From assembly GCA_031276865.1 (NCBI GenBank), contig JAISMF010000038.1:1-64000 (forward strand): 64,000 nt of DNA. Direction: 5' to 3'. Below, in pieces: positions 56,042-64,000 of this stretch; the stretch's first letter is position 1; every line of letters begins with the position of its first letter. Under the pieces are notes generated by a model, which saw only the letters and a list, made by a program, of their open reading frames with translations, did no database searches and was not told where the DNA came from. The position numbers and the translations under genes were made by a program. Source of the DNA: Deltaproteobacteria bacterium. GTDB lineage: Bacteria; Desulfobacterota; Desulfarculia; Adiutricales; Adiutricaceae.

Positions 56042-56174
56042 AAGGCGTTTAATTGGACTTATGTTAAATAAAAAAGGATGTTTTTAAGCTAAAATATATG
56101 CTAAGAGCAATATATTTTACTAATTAAAATTAATTTAGGGAAAAATTCATCCGCTTTTCGGGGCTTGAAAAGCT

Positions 56175-57644
56175 TCATCTTTTGCCGAGATAGGTGAATT
56201 TGGTGTCGAAGGGTTTCCGCGAGTCCCGGGTGAAATTTCGTTCGCGGTATTTGCAGGCGGTCCGGTTTTTGGACTCCGAAGTGCAGGTCAGGGCGTATTG
56301 CGTGAAGGAGAACCCTTCTTTGGGGCATTTCGCCCCGTTGTCGACCACCTTCACCTGGCCTTTGCTTCGGGTGACTCGCACGCTGGTGGAGCAGGTGTCG
56401 ATCCTTTTTCCCGACTTGTCGTAGAGCTCGGTCGTGAGGGTGCCTCTGCCGTTTTTGTCGAAACAATAGACGTCGAAGATCGGACGCCCCGAGCTCGACT
56501 CTTTGATTCCCGCGTCGGATTTCCAGCATCCCTCCATGAACGACAAGTCGTTGGGATCGCCTCCCTCCGGAATGGAAAGGGAGGCTCCCACCTTGGGATC
56601 CGGCGCCTTGGGCGGCTTCGGCGCCGCCTGGGGCGGCTTCGGCGCCGCCTGGGGCGGCTTGGGCATCGCCTTGGGCGCTGGTTTCGGGGCCGGGGGCGGT
56701 TCCGGAGCGGGCGCGGTCACGGAGAAGGGGTCGAAGAGGTCGTCCTCGCCTGGGGCGCCCTCGTCCAAGGGGGCCTTGGGAAGGGGGGCGAGCTCGAGCG
56801 CGGCCACCTCCGTCCCGCAGCCGTTTAAAAGGAACTGATATTTTTCCCTCAGGGAGTAGAGATCCTCCGCGAGTCCGCTTTCCCGGCCGTCGTCGTGAAA
56901 GGTCTTCCGCGGGGAGAGAAAGTCCCTTAGGCCCGGGAAAAAGAGGTAAAGCGCCGCCAAAAGTAAAAAAGCGGTCAATATGGCGGTTAAGGAAATCCGC
57001 AGGAGGTTCCAGAAAAACGCCCCCTCCGCCCCCGCGACCGCCGTCGGCATCGGAGGAGTAGGGGCGTATTCTCCTACGTTCGAGAAGGCGCCAGGCTCCC
57101 GGGGAACTTCGGCCGCCGCCGGAGTCTGCTCCAAATAATTTAAATTGGCCTCGCTTATCCCGCCCTCGAAGGCTTCGGCTTTCCCCACGGGGATGAGGCC
57201 CCATCCGGTCACGACGGGCTCCCCCCCCACCAGGAAGACCTTCACGCCGGAGGGGCGGCCGTTTAAAAAGCCGTGGACGGAGTCGGCCAGGCGGGAAAGG
57301 ACGCGGCCCGCGATCTTCTTCTGTCGGGAGCCGGAGTTTAACAGCCGGGCGGCCTCGCTTTCGAGCTTTTCCGCTTTTTCGGCCAGGACGGCGTTCGTCC
57401 GGTCGCGTTCTTCGGCGTCCAGCGTTCCGTATTCCCTCGCCTCTCCGGAAAGGTTCGTGTACCATTCCAGGGCGTTTTGGGCGTTCTTTTCCACCCCTTC
57501 GGCGAGAAAGGAGGATTCCCCCCCGCCGAAGGCGCTTTCTATGGAGCGCGCGATGAGATTGCGGATGAGAACCGGCTGCAGCCCCTCGACGGTATCGAAG
57601 GCGAAGCGCGCTAGATTCGTGGTGTCGAGGAGTTGAAAAGCCAT
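56175..57644 (-). CDS. SrfA-like membrane-anchored protein, copy 2
   Basis: 489 residues with the same order of parts: N-terminal domain with LIPVGKAEAF and VVTGWGLIPV, membrane span at about residues 210-235 (ISLTAILTAFLLLAALYLFF), then a linker with a PPQAAPK repeat and a C-terminal domain GGDPNDLSFMEGCWKSDAG, DVYCFDKNGRGT, closing FDTKFTYLGKR. The near-identical closing FTYLGK suggests duplication from copy 1 or 3. 133 bases separate it from copy 1, in an AT-rich gap. SrfB and SrfC genes are not seen. Confidence 0.75.
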   Translation of the reverse strand: MAFQLLDTTNLARFAFDTVEGLQPVLIRNLIARSIESAFGGGESSFLAEGVEKNAQNALEWYTNLSGEAREYGTLDAEERDRTNAVLAEKAEKLESEAARLLNSGSRQKKIAGRVLSRLADSVHGFLNGRPSGVKVFLVGGEPVVTGWGLIPVGKAEAFEGGISEANLNYLEQTPAAAEVPREPGAFSNVGEYAPTPPMPTAVAGAEGAFFWNLLRISLTAILTAFLLLAALYLFFPGLRDFLSPRKTFHDDGRESGLAEDLYSLREKYQFLLNGCGTEVAALELAPLPKAPLDEGAPGEDDLFDPFSVTAPAPEPPPAPKPAPKAMPKPPQAAPKPPQAAPKPPKAPDPKVGASLSIPEGGDPNDLSFMEGCWKSDAGIKESSSGRPIFDVYCFDKNGRGTLTTELYDKSGKRIDTCSTSVRVTRSKGQVKVVDNGAKCPKEGFSFTQYALTCTSESKNRTACKYRERNFTRDSRKPFDTKFTYLGKR

Positions 57645-57905
57645 CTGGACCGCCGCCGGCGACGCCGGTTAAGGGGAGGGGGACGTGGGTTCCGTTTCTG
57701 GTCGCGAATATTATACGGCGTTTCGCAAGGTTTGTAATCCGATAATATGTTAGTAATTTTATTAAATAATTAGACTTAATAAGAATGTTAAATAGCTGAA
57801 AATAATATTCAATAACTAATTTGCATATATATAATTCATCTAACCTGGGCTCCTTAGCGCCGGCGCCGGAAAAGGCCAGGCGCCGAAGGATAAGCCGCCC
57901 GCCCT
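57645..57905. other. AT-rich spacer between SrfA-like copies 2 and 3
   Basis: 57720-57845 is nearly all A/T between GC-rich flanks, similar to islands elsewhere in the window. It could carry the promoter of copy 2. No gene seen. Confidence 0.4.
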
Positions 57906-59261
57906 CTACTGGGGCTTCAGGTAGGTGAAGGTCGCGTCGAAGTAGGGTTTCTTCTTATTCCGCAGGGAGCCCTCATTTTGGACGCGGCAGCTGGCGCGCT
58001 GGTTCTTTCCGGTCTCGCAGGTGAGGATGTCCACCGAGAAGCGGCTGTTGCTTTTAGCGCAGACGGGTCCGTCGTTTTCGATCACGACGCTTTTTCCCTC
58101 CCTGCGGGCCTTGGCCTTTCCCACGCAGTCCTCCAGGTGATTTCCCTTTTTGTCGTACTGTTCAATCAGGATGGATCCCGTTCCGGCCTCGTCCATGCAG
58201 TAGATGTTGATCACGGGGAGGGTGGTGCGGGAGTTGAAAAGGCCCGCGTCGGATTTCCAGCAGCCCTTAAGAAAAGCCAGATCGTCCGGATCGCCCTCTT
58301 CCGGAATCATCAGGGCGTCGCCCTCGGCTAAAACGGGGGGCGGCTTCTCCACCGAGAGGAGCCCTCCCGAAGCGTTCGCCGCCTCCAGGCTTTCTCGTGG
58401 CTGCTCCTTGGGAAGGGTTTCCGGTGTCGGAAGATCGCTCTCGGACGCCAGTTCGGGGCAGGCGGGAAGGCCGGAGAGGTAGTCCCGTCTTAATTGGAAG
58501 GCCTTGAGGGCCAGGCTTTTTTCTTCGGAGAAATTGTAGACTTTGGTTTTTTCGAAGAAGAAGTTTTTCAGGTCGGGAAATATCAGGAGGCTGAAAAGGA
58601 AGAGAAGGAGGAGGGTGGAAACGGCGGCCGCGAGGGTTCGTAAAAGGTTCCAGCCCCCGTCTTCCTCCGCCCCGGGGCCTTCCCAGGAAACGGCGGCTTC
58701 GGGGAGGGGCGAAGGGGGGAGGCAGCGGGCCGGAAGGACCCCCGTCTTTAAAATCAGCTCGGCGTCCATCTCCCTTTCGGGGTCCGGAGCCGCCGGCGGG
58801 TTTTTAAAGGAGACGCCCCAGTTGGAAAGGACGACTAAGTCGTCCGCCTGGTAAACCCCAAGGGGGCTCGGGCTTCCCGCGAGAAAGGCGGAAAGCGAGA
58901 GGGCGATTTGGCCGATGATGGTCCCGGCCACGTTCTCCCTTTTATCGCCGGAGTTTATAAGAGGGCGGGAAATAAGATCCAGGCGCCTCGCGAGGCCTCC
59001 GAGGGCGGAACGAAGACGCGTCCCGTCTTCGTAAGCGAGGCTGGAAAGGGGAAGCGCCGTTCCGGAAAGAGAGGCGCTCCACTCAATAAGCCCCGACTCC
59101 GGCTTCATCTCCGGATGCGCTAGAAGCGCCGCTCCCTGTCGCCCCAAGGATCGCTCCAGAAAGCGGGAGACGAGGTCTACGGCCCGTGGCGCCTCGATTT
59201 GGTCCATGCGGTCGGGCGCGAAGTCGTTTAGCGAGGTCGTTTCTAAAAATAACAAGGGCAT
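57906..59261 (-). CDS. SrfA-like membrane-anchored protein, copy 3
   Basis: 451 residues with the shared architecture: N-terminal domain (EAPRAVDLVSRFLERSLG, GLIEWSASLSGTALP, DLVVLSNWGVSF), membrane span (LAAAVSTLLLLFLFSLLIFP), shorter linker, and a C-terminal domain GDPDDLAFLKGCWKSDAG, IYCMDEAGTGS and final YFDATFTYLKPQ. Its N-terminal VLSNWGVS replaces the VATGWGLxP of copies 1 and 2. It starts 9 bases after the GT2 stop, so they are co-transcribed. Confidence 0.75.
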   Translation of the reverse strand: MPLLFLETTSLNDFAPDRMDQIEAPRAVDLVSRFLERSLGRQGAALLAHPEMKPESGLIEWSASLSGTALPLSSLAYEDGTRLRSALGGLARRLDLISRPLINSGDKRENVAGTIIGQIALSLSAFLAGSPSPLGVYQADDLVVLSNWGVSFKNPPAAPDPEREMDAELILKTGVLPARCLPPSPLPEAAVSWEGPGAEEDGGWNLLRTLAAAVSTLLLLFLFSLLIFPDLKNFFFEKTKVYNFSEEKSLALKAFQLRRDYLSGLPACPELASESDLPTPETLPKEQPRESLEAANASGGLLSVEKPPPVLAEGDALMIPEEGDPDDLAFLKGCWKSDAGLFNSRTTLPVINIYCMDEAGTGSILIEQYDKKGNHLEDCVGKAKARREGKSVVIENDGPVCAKSNSRFSVDILTCETGKNQRASCRVQNEGSLRNKKKPYFDATFTYLKPQ

Positions 59262-59270
59262 ATCGGTCCG

Positions 59271-60206
59271 TCACACCCTCCGCAGTCGGAAACCCAGGTA
59301 GAGGGCCGCCTGCTGCGCGGCCGAGCGCCTGAATATGCGGTGCTTTTTTATCTGTCTACGGATGTTTAAAAGATCGAATTCGGATCTGAGATTGACGACG
59401 GAATCTAGTATTTCCCGGCCTCCGCGGCTGAGATCGTCTTTCACGCCCGAAAGGGCGCGGAAGTTTCGATCGTTCATCGACCGGAAGTTTTTCAGCCAGG
59501 CCTTCTTCACCCGCCCCAGAAAGGCCGGAAGGCCCCGGTTGCTTCCAACGAGGTTCAAGCCGTGCTGCCGGTATTCCACCGTCACGGTGGAGTCGTAGAC
59601 CACCAATCCGCCCGCGCCCGAGATCACCTGGTAGGCCCACCAGTCGTGGCTGGGAAGATCGAAGCGGCATCCCTTGACGATGAGTCTTCTAGCCTCGCGG
59701 TTGAACACCATGGTGTTGCCGCCGGCTATGGACTGGACGATGGCGTTGGAGAAAAGGGGGGGCGGAGCGGAGCGCAGGGGGGAAAAACCCGCCGGGGCGC
59801 CGTTTTCGTCGATGAGCTTGGTTCTTCCGCAGTACAAAACGGGTAGGTCCTCTCCGTAGGGGGCGATGAGTTTCAAGACGTGGCTCAGTTTAAAGGGAAG
59901 CCACACGTCGTCTTGATCGGCCCAGGCGAAATAGGCGGCGCCCGTTTCGTCTTGGAGGGCGAGGTTGAGGAAGTTTCGAGAAAATCCCCGTCCGGGCCCC
60001 TTTATCATCTTCACGAGCTTGTCGGGCCTTCCTTCCCGAAACTCGTTTAAAATGGCGATGGTTTCGTCGGTCGAGCCGTCGTCCGAGACGGTCAGAGACC
60101 AGTGGGGGTAGTCCTGCCCTTCGATGGACTTCAGCTGTTCGGAAAGGAATTCCCCTCCGTCGCGGGTTCCCATGAGAATGGAGACGCGTTTTTGAAATTC
60201 GGGCAT
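59271..60206 (-). CDS. GT2 family glycosyltransferase
   Basis: 311 residues. The GT-A fold is clear: VSILMGTRDGGEFLSEQLKSI at residues 8-28, the SDDGSTDETIAIL metal/nucleotide motif, the FAWADQDDVWLP catalytic-region motif and a late YRQHGLNLVGSNRG. It is like rhamnosyl- and dTDP-sugar transferases acting on surface polysaccharides, probably at the inner face of the inner membrane. No other glycan gene is near, and it lies in the middle of the SrfA-like cluster. Start ATG 60206 with GCGGAT just upstream. Substrate unknown. Confidence 0.88.
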   Translation of the reverse strand: MPEFQKRVSILMGTRDGGEFLSEQLKSIEGQDYPHWSLTVSDDGSTDETIAILNEFREGRPDKLVKMIKGPGRGFSRNFLNLALQDETGAAYFAWADQDDVWLPFKLSHVLKLIAPYGEDLPVLYCGRTKLIDENGAPAGFSPLRSAPPPLFSNAIVQSIAGGNTMVFNREARRLIVKGCRFDLPSHDWWAYQVISGAGGLVVYDSTVTVEYRQHGLNLVGSNRGLPAFLGRVKKAWLKNFRSMNDRNFRALSGVKDDLSRGGREILDSVVNLRSEFDLLNIRRQIKKHRIFRRSAAQQAALYLGFRLRRV

Positions 60207-60546
60207 TTTATCCGCTAAACATCCCCGGGGTCCGTGAAACTCCCGCTCCGTTTTGAAACGCGGCCTGTTTGGTTAAACGGCGGGCGTCTCCTTTCCGCTT
60301 CCGCCGCCGGGGTTTCAAGGCTTTAGGCGGATGGAGTAAATCCCAAAAGACTTCCCGGGCGTCACCGAAGCGGGGGTGATAAATATGAAAGGCGTGGCGT
60401 CCGCGGGGCATTTCTCCCCGAACCGCTTTCCGGAGGGATGGCTTTGATCTTTTTCCGGCGGAAAAAATCGGATGGGGGGGTCCGCGGGTGTTGTTTGATC
60501 GGCGTATTGGCGGCGACCCGAAGGGCGCCGCCTATTAGCCAAAGAC
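60207..60546. other. Intergenic region with UUCG-type hairpin
   Basis: A 10-bp stem with one mismatch around TTCG (60509-60532) lies 15 bases after the SrfA copy 4 stop, and may terminate or stabilise that mRNA. Otherwise no gene seen. Confidence 0.45.
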
Positions 60547-62268
60547 CTATTCCCTTTTCGTGAACCTCGTGTTCATCTCGCGGTCCACCCCCTCTTGGCG
60601 CAAACGGCACTTCGCCTCCGTCTCCCCGGGCTCGCAGACGACGGAGGAGGGCACGAAGTTCCTCACTCCGTCCGAGCAGACGGCCGCGGTCTGGCTTTTA
60701 ACCGTCAAGGATCCGTTTTCGAGCTTGGCGTCCGCGCCCGACCGGCAGGTGTCGATTATCCGGCCGCCTTTGTCTTTTATGTTGGCGTAGATGTTGGCCT
60801 TGCCCTTTTCGTCGAAGCAGTAGTAATACTCAATCTCCTCGCCGGTGTTGGAGCTGGAGAAGCGGGAGCTGGAGTTCCAGCAGCCTTTGAGCCAGGGCAT
60901 GTCGCCCTGGGCTCCCTGGGCTCCCGCCTCGGGCATGGTCAAGGGGGCGCCCTCGCCCGGTTTGTCCGCGCCCGGCCGGGAGGCCTCACCGCCCTCGGGC
61001 GTCCTGTTTCCGTCGGCGGGATTAGCGCCCGGCTGGTTTTGGGGATTTTCCTCCGGGCGGTTCTCTCGAGGCGAGTTTCCATCGTCTTGGAGCCTGCCGT
61101 CGTCTTGAATGGCGCCGTCGTCCGGCGGTGGATTTTTCTCGTCCGGAGTCGGTCCCTTATCGGGGAGGGTTCCGTCTTCGGGGAGGAGACCCGCCTCCGG
61201 CGGGAGATCCCCCTCCGGCGGCCTTTCGTCAACGGGGAGGTTTTCATCCACCACCGGGCCGACCGGAAGAGTTCCATCGGGAAGGGTTCCGTCCGGAAGG
61301 GTTCCGTCCGGAAGGGTTCCGGCGTAAGCCGGATCGAAGGGATCGGTTCCGCCGTACAAGGCGCCGCCCTGGCCCGGGATCTCTCTTACGACGCCGTCCG
61401 CCTCCGGCGGGTCCTTATCCGGAAGGTCCCGCTCGGGAATCGCCAGCTCCCTTCCGGGAAGGGGCGCGGCCTCGGCTCGGTCGGGGAGGACGCAGGCGCC
61501 CAGTTTTCCATCGTACTCCATTCTAATCTCGTAGAGTTTCCCCCACAGGGATCCGGCTCCGGACGGATCGAAGGCCGGCGCGGGAACCTGGAAGGGGAGG
61601 AGCTTTAAAAGGAAGAGGATGAGGAGGAGTAAAAGGAGGGGAAGGAGCAGCAAGAGGAGGGTCCAGAGGATCCACCAGGGAAAGGCGCCCGCCAGGGCCG
61701 GGGCCGCGGCCGCGGCCATGAACCCGGCGGGGGCCGGAACGGCCGGGGCCTGAACCCGGGGAAGGGTTGGGGCCGAAACGAAGGGCCCCGCGCCCTCGGT
61801 TAATTCGGCGGGCATGCTCTCGGAACCGGCCTGAAGCTCGTCCGTGCCCCAGCCGGCCGCGACCAGTCGGCCGTCCACCCAAAAGAGCTTGAAGCTGGCC
61901 CGGGTTTCCAGGATGCCCTCCACGCACTTTCCGGCGTAGGCGCGGTTGGACGAGGGGGAGGCCTTGAGCTTTAGGGCCAGATCCTTAAAATCCGCCAGCC
62001 TCTCTTCGAGGGTTTTTTCGGCCCGCTCCCTTTCGTCCGGGGGAAGCTCCTCCAGGGGGACGGGCGTCCCCGGGATCGGGGGGTGCCATTTAAGCTCGCC
62101 CGTCGTTTGGTTTATTTCCGGCTCGGCTAATAAAAGGGGGGGCTTTCCGGAAATCTCCCGCTCCAGAAGCTGGACCAGGAGGCTGTACTTCTCGAGGACG
62201 GCGGAGCCCTCGACGGATTTGAGCCTGATCTCCTTGATCTTGGAAACGCGTAGGGGGGTCTTGGCCAT
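60547..62268 (-). CDS. SrfA-like membrane-anchored protein, copy 4 (long, acidic linker)
   Basis: 573 residues and the most divergent copy. The N-terminal domain has IRLKSVEGSAVLEKY, PLLLAEPEINQTTGELKWHP and RLVAAGWGTDELQ. A strongly hydrophobic span (LLLLLPLLLLLLILFLLKLL) sits near residue 215. The linker is long and acidic, with a DGTLP repeat (residues 315-335) and many D/E/P/N residues. The C-terminal domain MPWLKGCWNSSSRFSS, YYYCFDEKGKA and TCRSGADA keeps the GCW and YCFD marks. AGGAGG lies 6 bases before the ATG. It follows the protease gene by 28 bases and is first of the SrfA copies to be transcribed. Confidence 0.74.
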   Translation of the reverse strand: MAKTPLRVSKIKEIRLKSVEGSAVLEKYSLLVQLLEREISGKPPLLLAEPEINQTTGELKWHPPIPGTPVPLEELPPDERERAEKTLEERLADFKDLALKLKASPSSNRAYAGKCVEGILETRASFKLFWVDGRLVAAGWGTDELQAGSESMPAELTEGAGPFVSAPTLPRVQAPAVPAPAGFMAAAAAPALAGAFPWWILWTLLLLLLPLLLLLLILFLLKLLPFQVPAPAFDPSGAGSLWGKLYEIRMEYDGKLGACVLPDRAEAAPLPGRELAIPERDLPDKDPPEADGVVREIPGQGGALYGGTDPFDPAYAGTLPDGTLPDGTLPDGTLPVGPVVDENLPVDERPPEGDLPPEAGLLPEDGTLPDKGPTPDEKNPPPDDGAIQDDGRLQDDGNSPRENRPEENPQNQPGANPADGNRTPEGGEASRPGADKPGEGAPLTMPEAGAQGAQGDMPWLKGCWNSSSRFSSSNTGEEIEYYYCFDEKGKANIYANIKDKGGRIIDTCRSGADAKLENGSLTVKSQTAAVCSDGVRNFVPSSVVCEPGETEAKCRLRQEGVDREMNTRFTKRE

Positions 62269-62296
62269 TGGGCCTCCTAGGCCGAGCGGTGGGGGC

Positions 62297-63358
62297 TCAG
62301 CCGCCCATCTGGTAGGCGATCTTGTTTTCGCCCAGAAAATCCAAAATGGCCTGGTCGCCCTGGGAGAGGGAGCGGTAGGCGCTTTTCAGCTCGGCGTCGT
62401 AGGTGACCGCCGTGTTGATGCCCACCACGTCTCCTTGGGCGTTCACCAGGGGGCCGCCGCTGTTTCCCGCCCCCAGCTCGGCCGTGTGGTTCACCACGTC
62501 CGTTCCCTGAAACTCCTGGATGACCGAGACCACCCCCTCGGAGTAGACGATGTCCGGAGACTCGCTCTCCGGCGAGCGGCTAAAACCCGGATCGGCGGCG
62601 ATGATGAAGCCCGGGTAGCCGTAGGCCGCCACCCTATCGGCTCTTTTCAGAGGCGTCCGGCTGAATTTCAGAACCCCGTGCGCGCCCGGGGCCTCGAAGA
62701 GCTCCAAAACCGCGAGATCCCGATCGAAGACGCCTCCTCCAGGATGGCTGGAGTAGCCCGCTATCTTAGCCGAAAGGGGTTTTCCCAGCGTCTTGTTGGT
62801 GACGGTTATTTTGGGGGAGTCGGATCCGATCTCCGATTCCACCACGTGGCGGTTGGTGAGGATCTGGCGATCGTTTATGAAAAAGCCCGTGCCCCGGCCC
62901 TGGGGGGTTTGGATGAAGACGGTGGCGCTCTCGATGTTGGCCCCGATTTCGGGAAACTCCGGCTCCACCCCCGTCAGGGGGGGGAGGCCGGATCCTTCCG
63001 GGGGAGCGGGATCCCTAAATAGGGGAACCGAGCTCTCCACCGGCGCGGCCTGGCAGACGTCGCCGTTCAAGGCCGTCTGGTATTTGAGGATCTCGGCCTC
63101 GAGGATGCGGACGTTTTCCCGCTGGAGGTTTTCCAGATCCAGCTCGGCCAGGGCCTGACGCTCCTGGAGCTTGGGGTAGTAGTATTTATAAAAGAGGACG
63201 GCGCCGGCCACCGCCAGCAAGAGCCCGATGAGGAAGCCTAAAAGATAGTATTTCCCGTGGGAGGCCTTGGCCGCCTGCGCCGGAGGGGGCGGAGGAGGAG
63301 GAGGAGGACCGGGGGCGTAGCCGGGGTTCGGGTAGGGATAGCTGTTGGGGTCGGCCAT
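62297..63358 (-). CDS. Membrane-anchored trypsin-like serine protease
   Basis: 353 residues. A Pro-rich N-terminus (YPYPNPGYAPGPPPPPPPP) is followed by one membrane span (about 35-60, YLLGFLIGLLLAVAGAVLFY) and then a chymotrypsin-type domain. The catalytic triad is visible: His in ILTNRHVVE, Asp in RDLAVLELF and Ser in GAGNSGGPLV. The orientation suggests the protease domain is periplasmic. No PDZ domain, unlike DegP/DegS. A strong AAGGAG precedes the ATG. It heads the SrfA-like cluster and may process its membrane proteins (inference). Confidence 0.87.
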   Translation of the reverse strand: MADPNSYPYPNPGYAPGPPPPPPPPPAQAAKASHGKYYLLGFLIGLLLAVAGAVLFYKYYYPKLQERQALAELDLENLQRENVRILEAEILKYQTALNGDVCQAAPVESSVPLFRDPAPPEGSGLPPLTGVEPEFPEIGANIESATVFIQTPQGRGTGFFINDRQILTNRHVVESEIGSDSPKITVTNKTLGKPLSAKIAGYSSHPGGGVFDRDLAVLELFEAPGAHGVLKFSRTPLKRADRVAAYGYPGFIIAADPGFSRSPESESPDIVYSEGVVSVIQEFQGTDVVNHTAELGAGNSGGPLVNAQGDVVGINTAVTYDAELKSAYRSLSQGDQAILDFLGENKIAYQMGG

Positions 63359-63745
63359 AGTCGCTCCTTAAAAGGGGATCGCTAAAAGGTCTCCGGGAAG
63401 GCCACCTGGTCCTTCCGCGGGCCTTAGAGCCGGCGGAGGATGTGTACCGGCTGGATTTTTCCGGAATTCGTCCGGAAGGCGGCGGAGTGTCCGGTTAAAA
63501 TCAAATAATGTTTTTTATATATAATTTATACATAAAAAAAATAAATAAAAATTATTAGTATGTTTTATCATGATTTTTATTACAATAGATAAAATTATGG
63601 AAAATAGCAAACTTTTGATACGGAGAAACCGACCGCTCACGGCGCTTTCAAAACGCGGGGGCTTTTTCCTTCCGAAGTGAACAATAGTAGAAATTTTCGC
63701 GGTTTAAAGGCGCTCGGAAAAAACCGTTTCCGGGTAGCGGCGATT
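63359..63745. other. Intergenic region with AT-rich island
   Basis: 63505-63605 is strongly A/T-rich between GC-rich flanks. It is the likely promoter area for the protease-SrfA cluster on the minus strand. No gene seen. Confidence 0.4.
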
Positions 63746-63862
63746 GAAGACAACGAATGAAGACAACGAATGAAGACAACGAATGGAAACAACGAATGGA
63801 AACAACGAATGGAAATAACGAATGGAAACAACGAATGAAAACAACGAATGAAAACAACAATT
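63746..63862. repeat. 13-bp tandem repeat, nine units
   Basis: Unit GAAGACAACGAAT or variants GGAAACAACGAAT and GAAAACAACGAAT, nine copies end to end, the last degenerate. The unit is not a multiple of three, so the frames that read through it cycle every 39 bases; it is probably not coding. Confidence 0.8.
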
Positions 63863-64000
63863 TTCAACGAATAAAATAAAGATGAAAAAGAAGCCGGAAA
63901 AAACAGGCGGGTTCCCGCCGCTTCGGCGCTTTGAACAATGGAAATCTTTATCGAGCGAAACGCCTAACCGTCAAGCGTTTTCGGAGAGCGTAAAGCGCGT

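Noticed and set aside
61264-61327. Independent DNA repeat element
   Set aside because: The 15-bp repeats keep the frame of SrfA copy 4 and encode a DGTLP repeat in its linker, so they are explained by the protein.
63746-63862. CRISPR array
   Set aside because: Units are 13 bp, contiguous and lack spacers; no cas gene is nearby.

Overview
The window looks like a GC-rich bacterial chromosome carrying scattered AT-rich islands. Gene content points to an anaerobe, most plausibly of the Desulfobacterota (old Deltaproteobacteria) kind. The clues are a CooC/AcsF-type nickel ATPase (CO dehydrogenase/acetyl-CoA synthase maturation), a DUF362 ferredoxin-like protein, a HemW-type radical SAM enzyme, SrfA-like proteins and many AAA ATPase/PD-(D/E)XK genes. 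The species cannot be fixed from the sequence. I saw no rRNA, tRNA or CRISPR array.

Layout. 1-8.8 kb: a signalling island of the TerY-phosphatase-kinase type, with two short VWA proteins, a PP2C phosphatase, a kinase, a degenerate kinase paralogue and a VWA protein with zinc ribbons. 9.0-10.9 kb: two tandem AbiEii-type nucleotidyltransferase genes on the minus strand, one with a nonsense codon. 11.8-15.8 kb: a P-type Ca2+-ATPase followed by terD. 16.3-24.5 kb: a pentapeptide-repeat protein and then a decayed mobile zone with three broken copies of one ATPase/nuclease gene, an IS4-like relic and an ISL3-like inverted-repeat element. 24.6-34.1 kb: ordinary genes (cobU, hemW, DUF362, DUF554, asnS, cooC, a formylglycine-enzyme-like protein, a UDP-sugar pyrophosphorylase-like protein) separated by strong hairpins. 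34.1-44.0 kb: a second decayed zone with an IS1634-like relic, a flavin-binding protein, a DUF2284 pseudogene, the only intact ATPase/nuclease copy, a group II intron with a dead reverse transcriptase, a roughly 190-bp direct repeat and another broken ATPase copy. 44.3-51.6 kb: an ABC-2 exporter, a very AT-rich polytopic membrane protein and a four-gene polar amino acid ABC operon. 52.4-63.4 kb: a minus-strand cluster of four SrfA-like membrane proteins with a membrane-anchored trypsin-like protease, a GT2 glycosyltransferase and a polytopic protein with a glycine-rich C-terminus. 63.7 kb: a 13-bp tandem repeat.

How it fits together. The TerY-type island, the Ca2+-ATPase and TerD belong to families that co-occur in tellurite/stress ('Ter') systems, so the first 16 kb may be one stress-signalling and envelope-calcium region interrupted by the AbiEii pair. 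The SrfA cluster is the other candidate system. Each SrfA-like protein has a cytosolic N-terminal domain, one membrane span, a Pro-rich linker and a Cys-containing C-terminal domain, and they appear to be co-transcribed behind a protease. SrfB and SrfC partners are not in view. The two decayed zones contain many genes broken by a single stop or frameshift, using all three stop codons, which suggests ongoing pseudogene formation rather than recoding.
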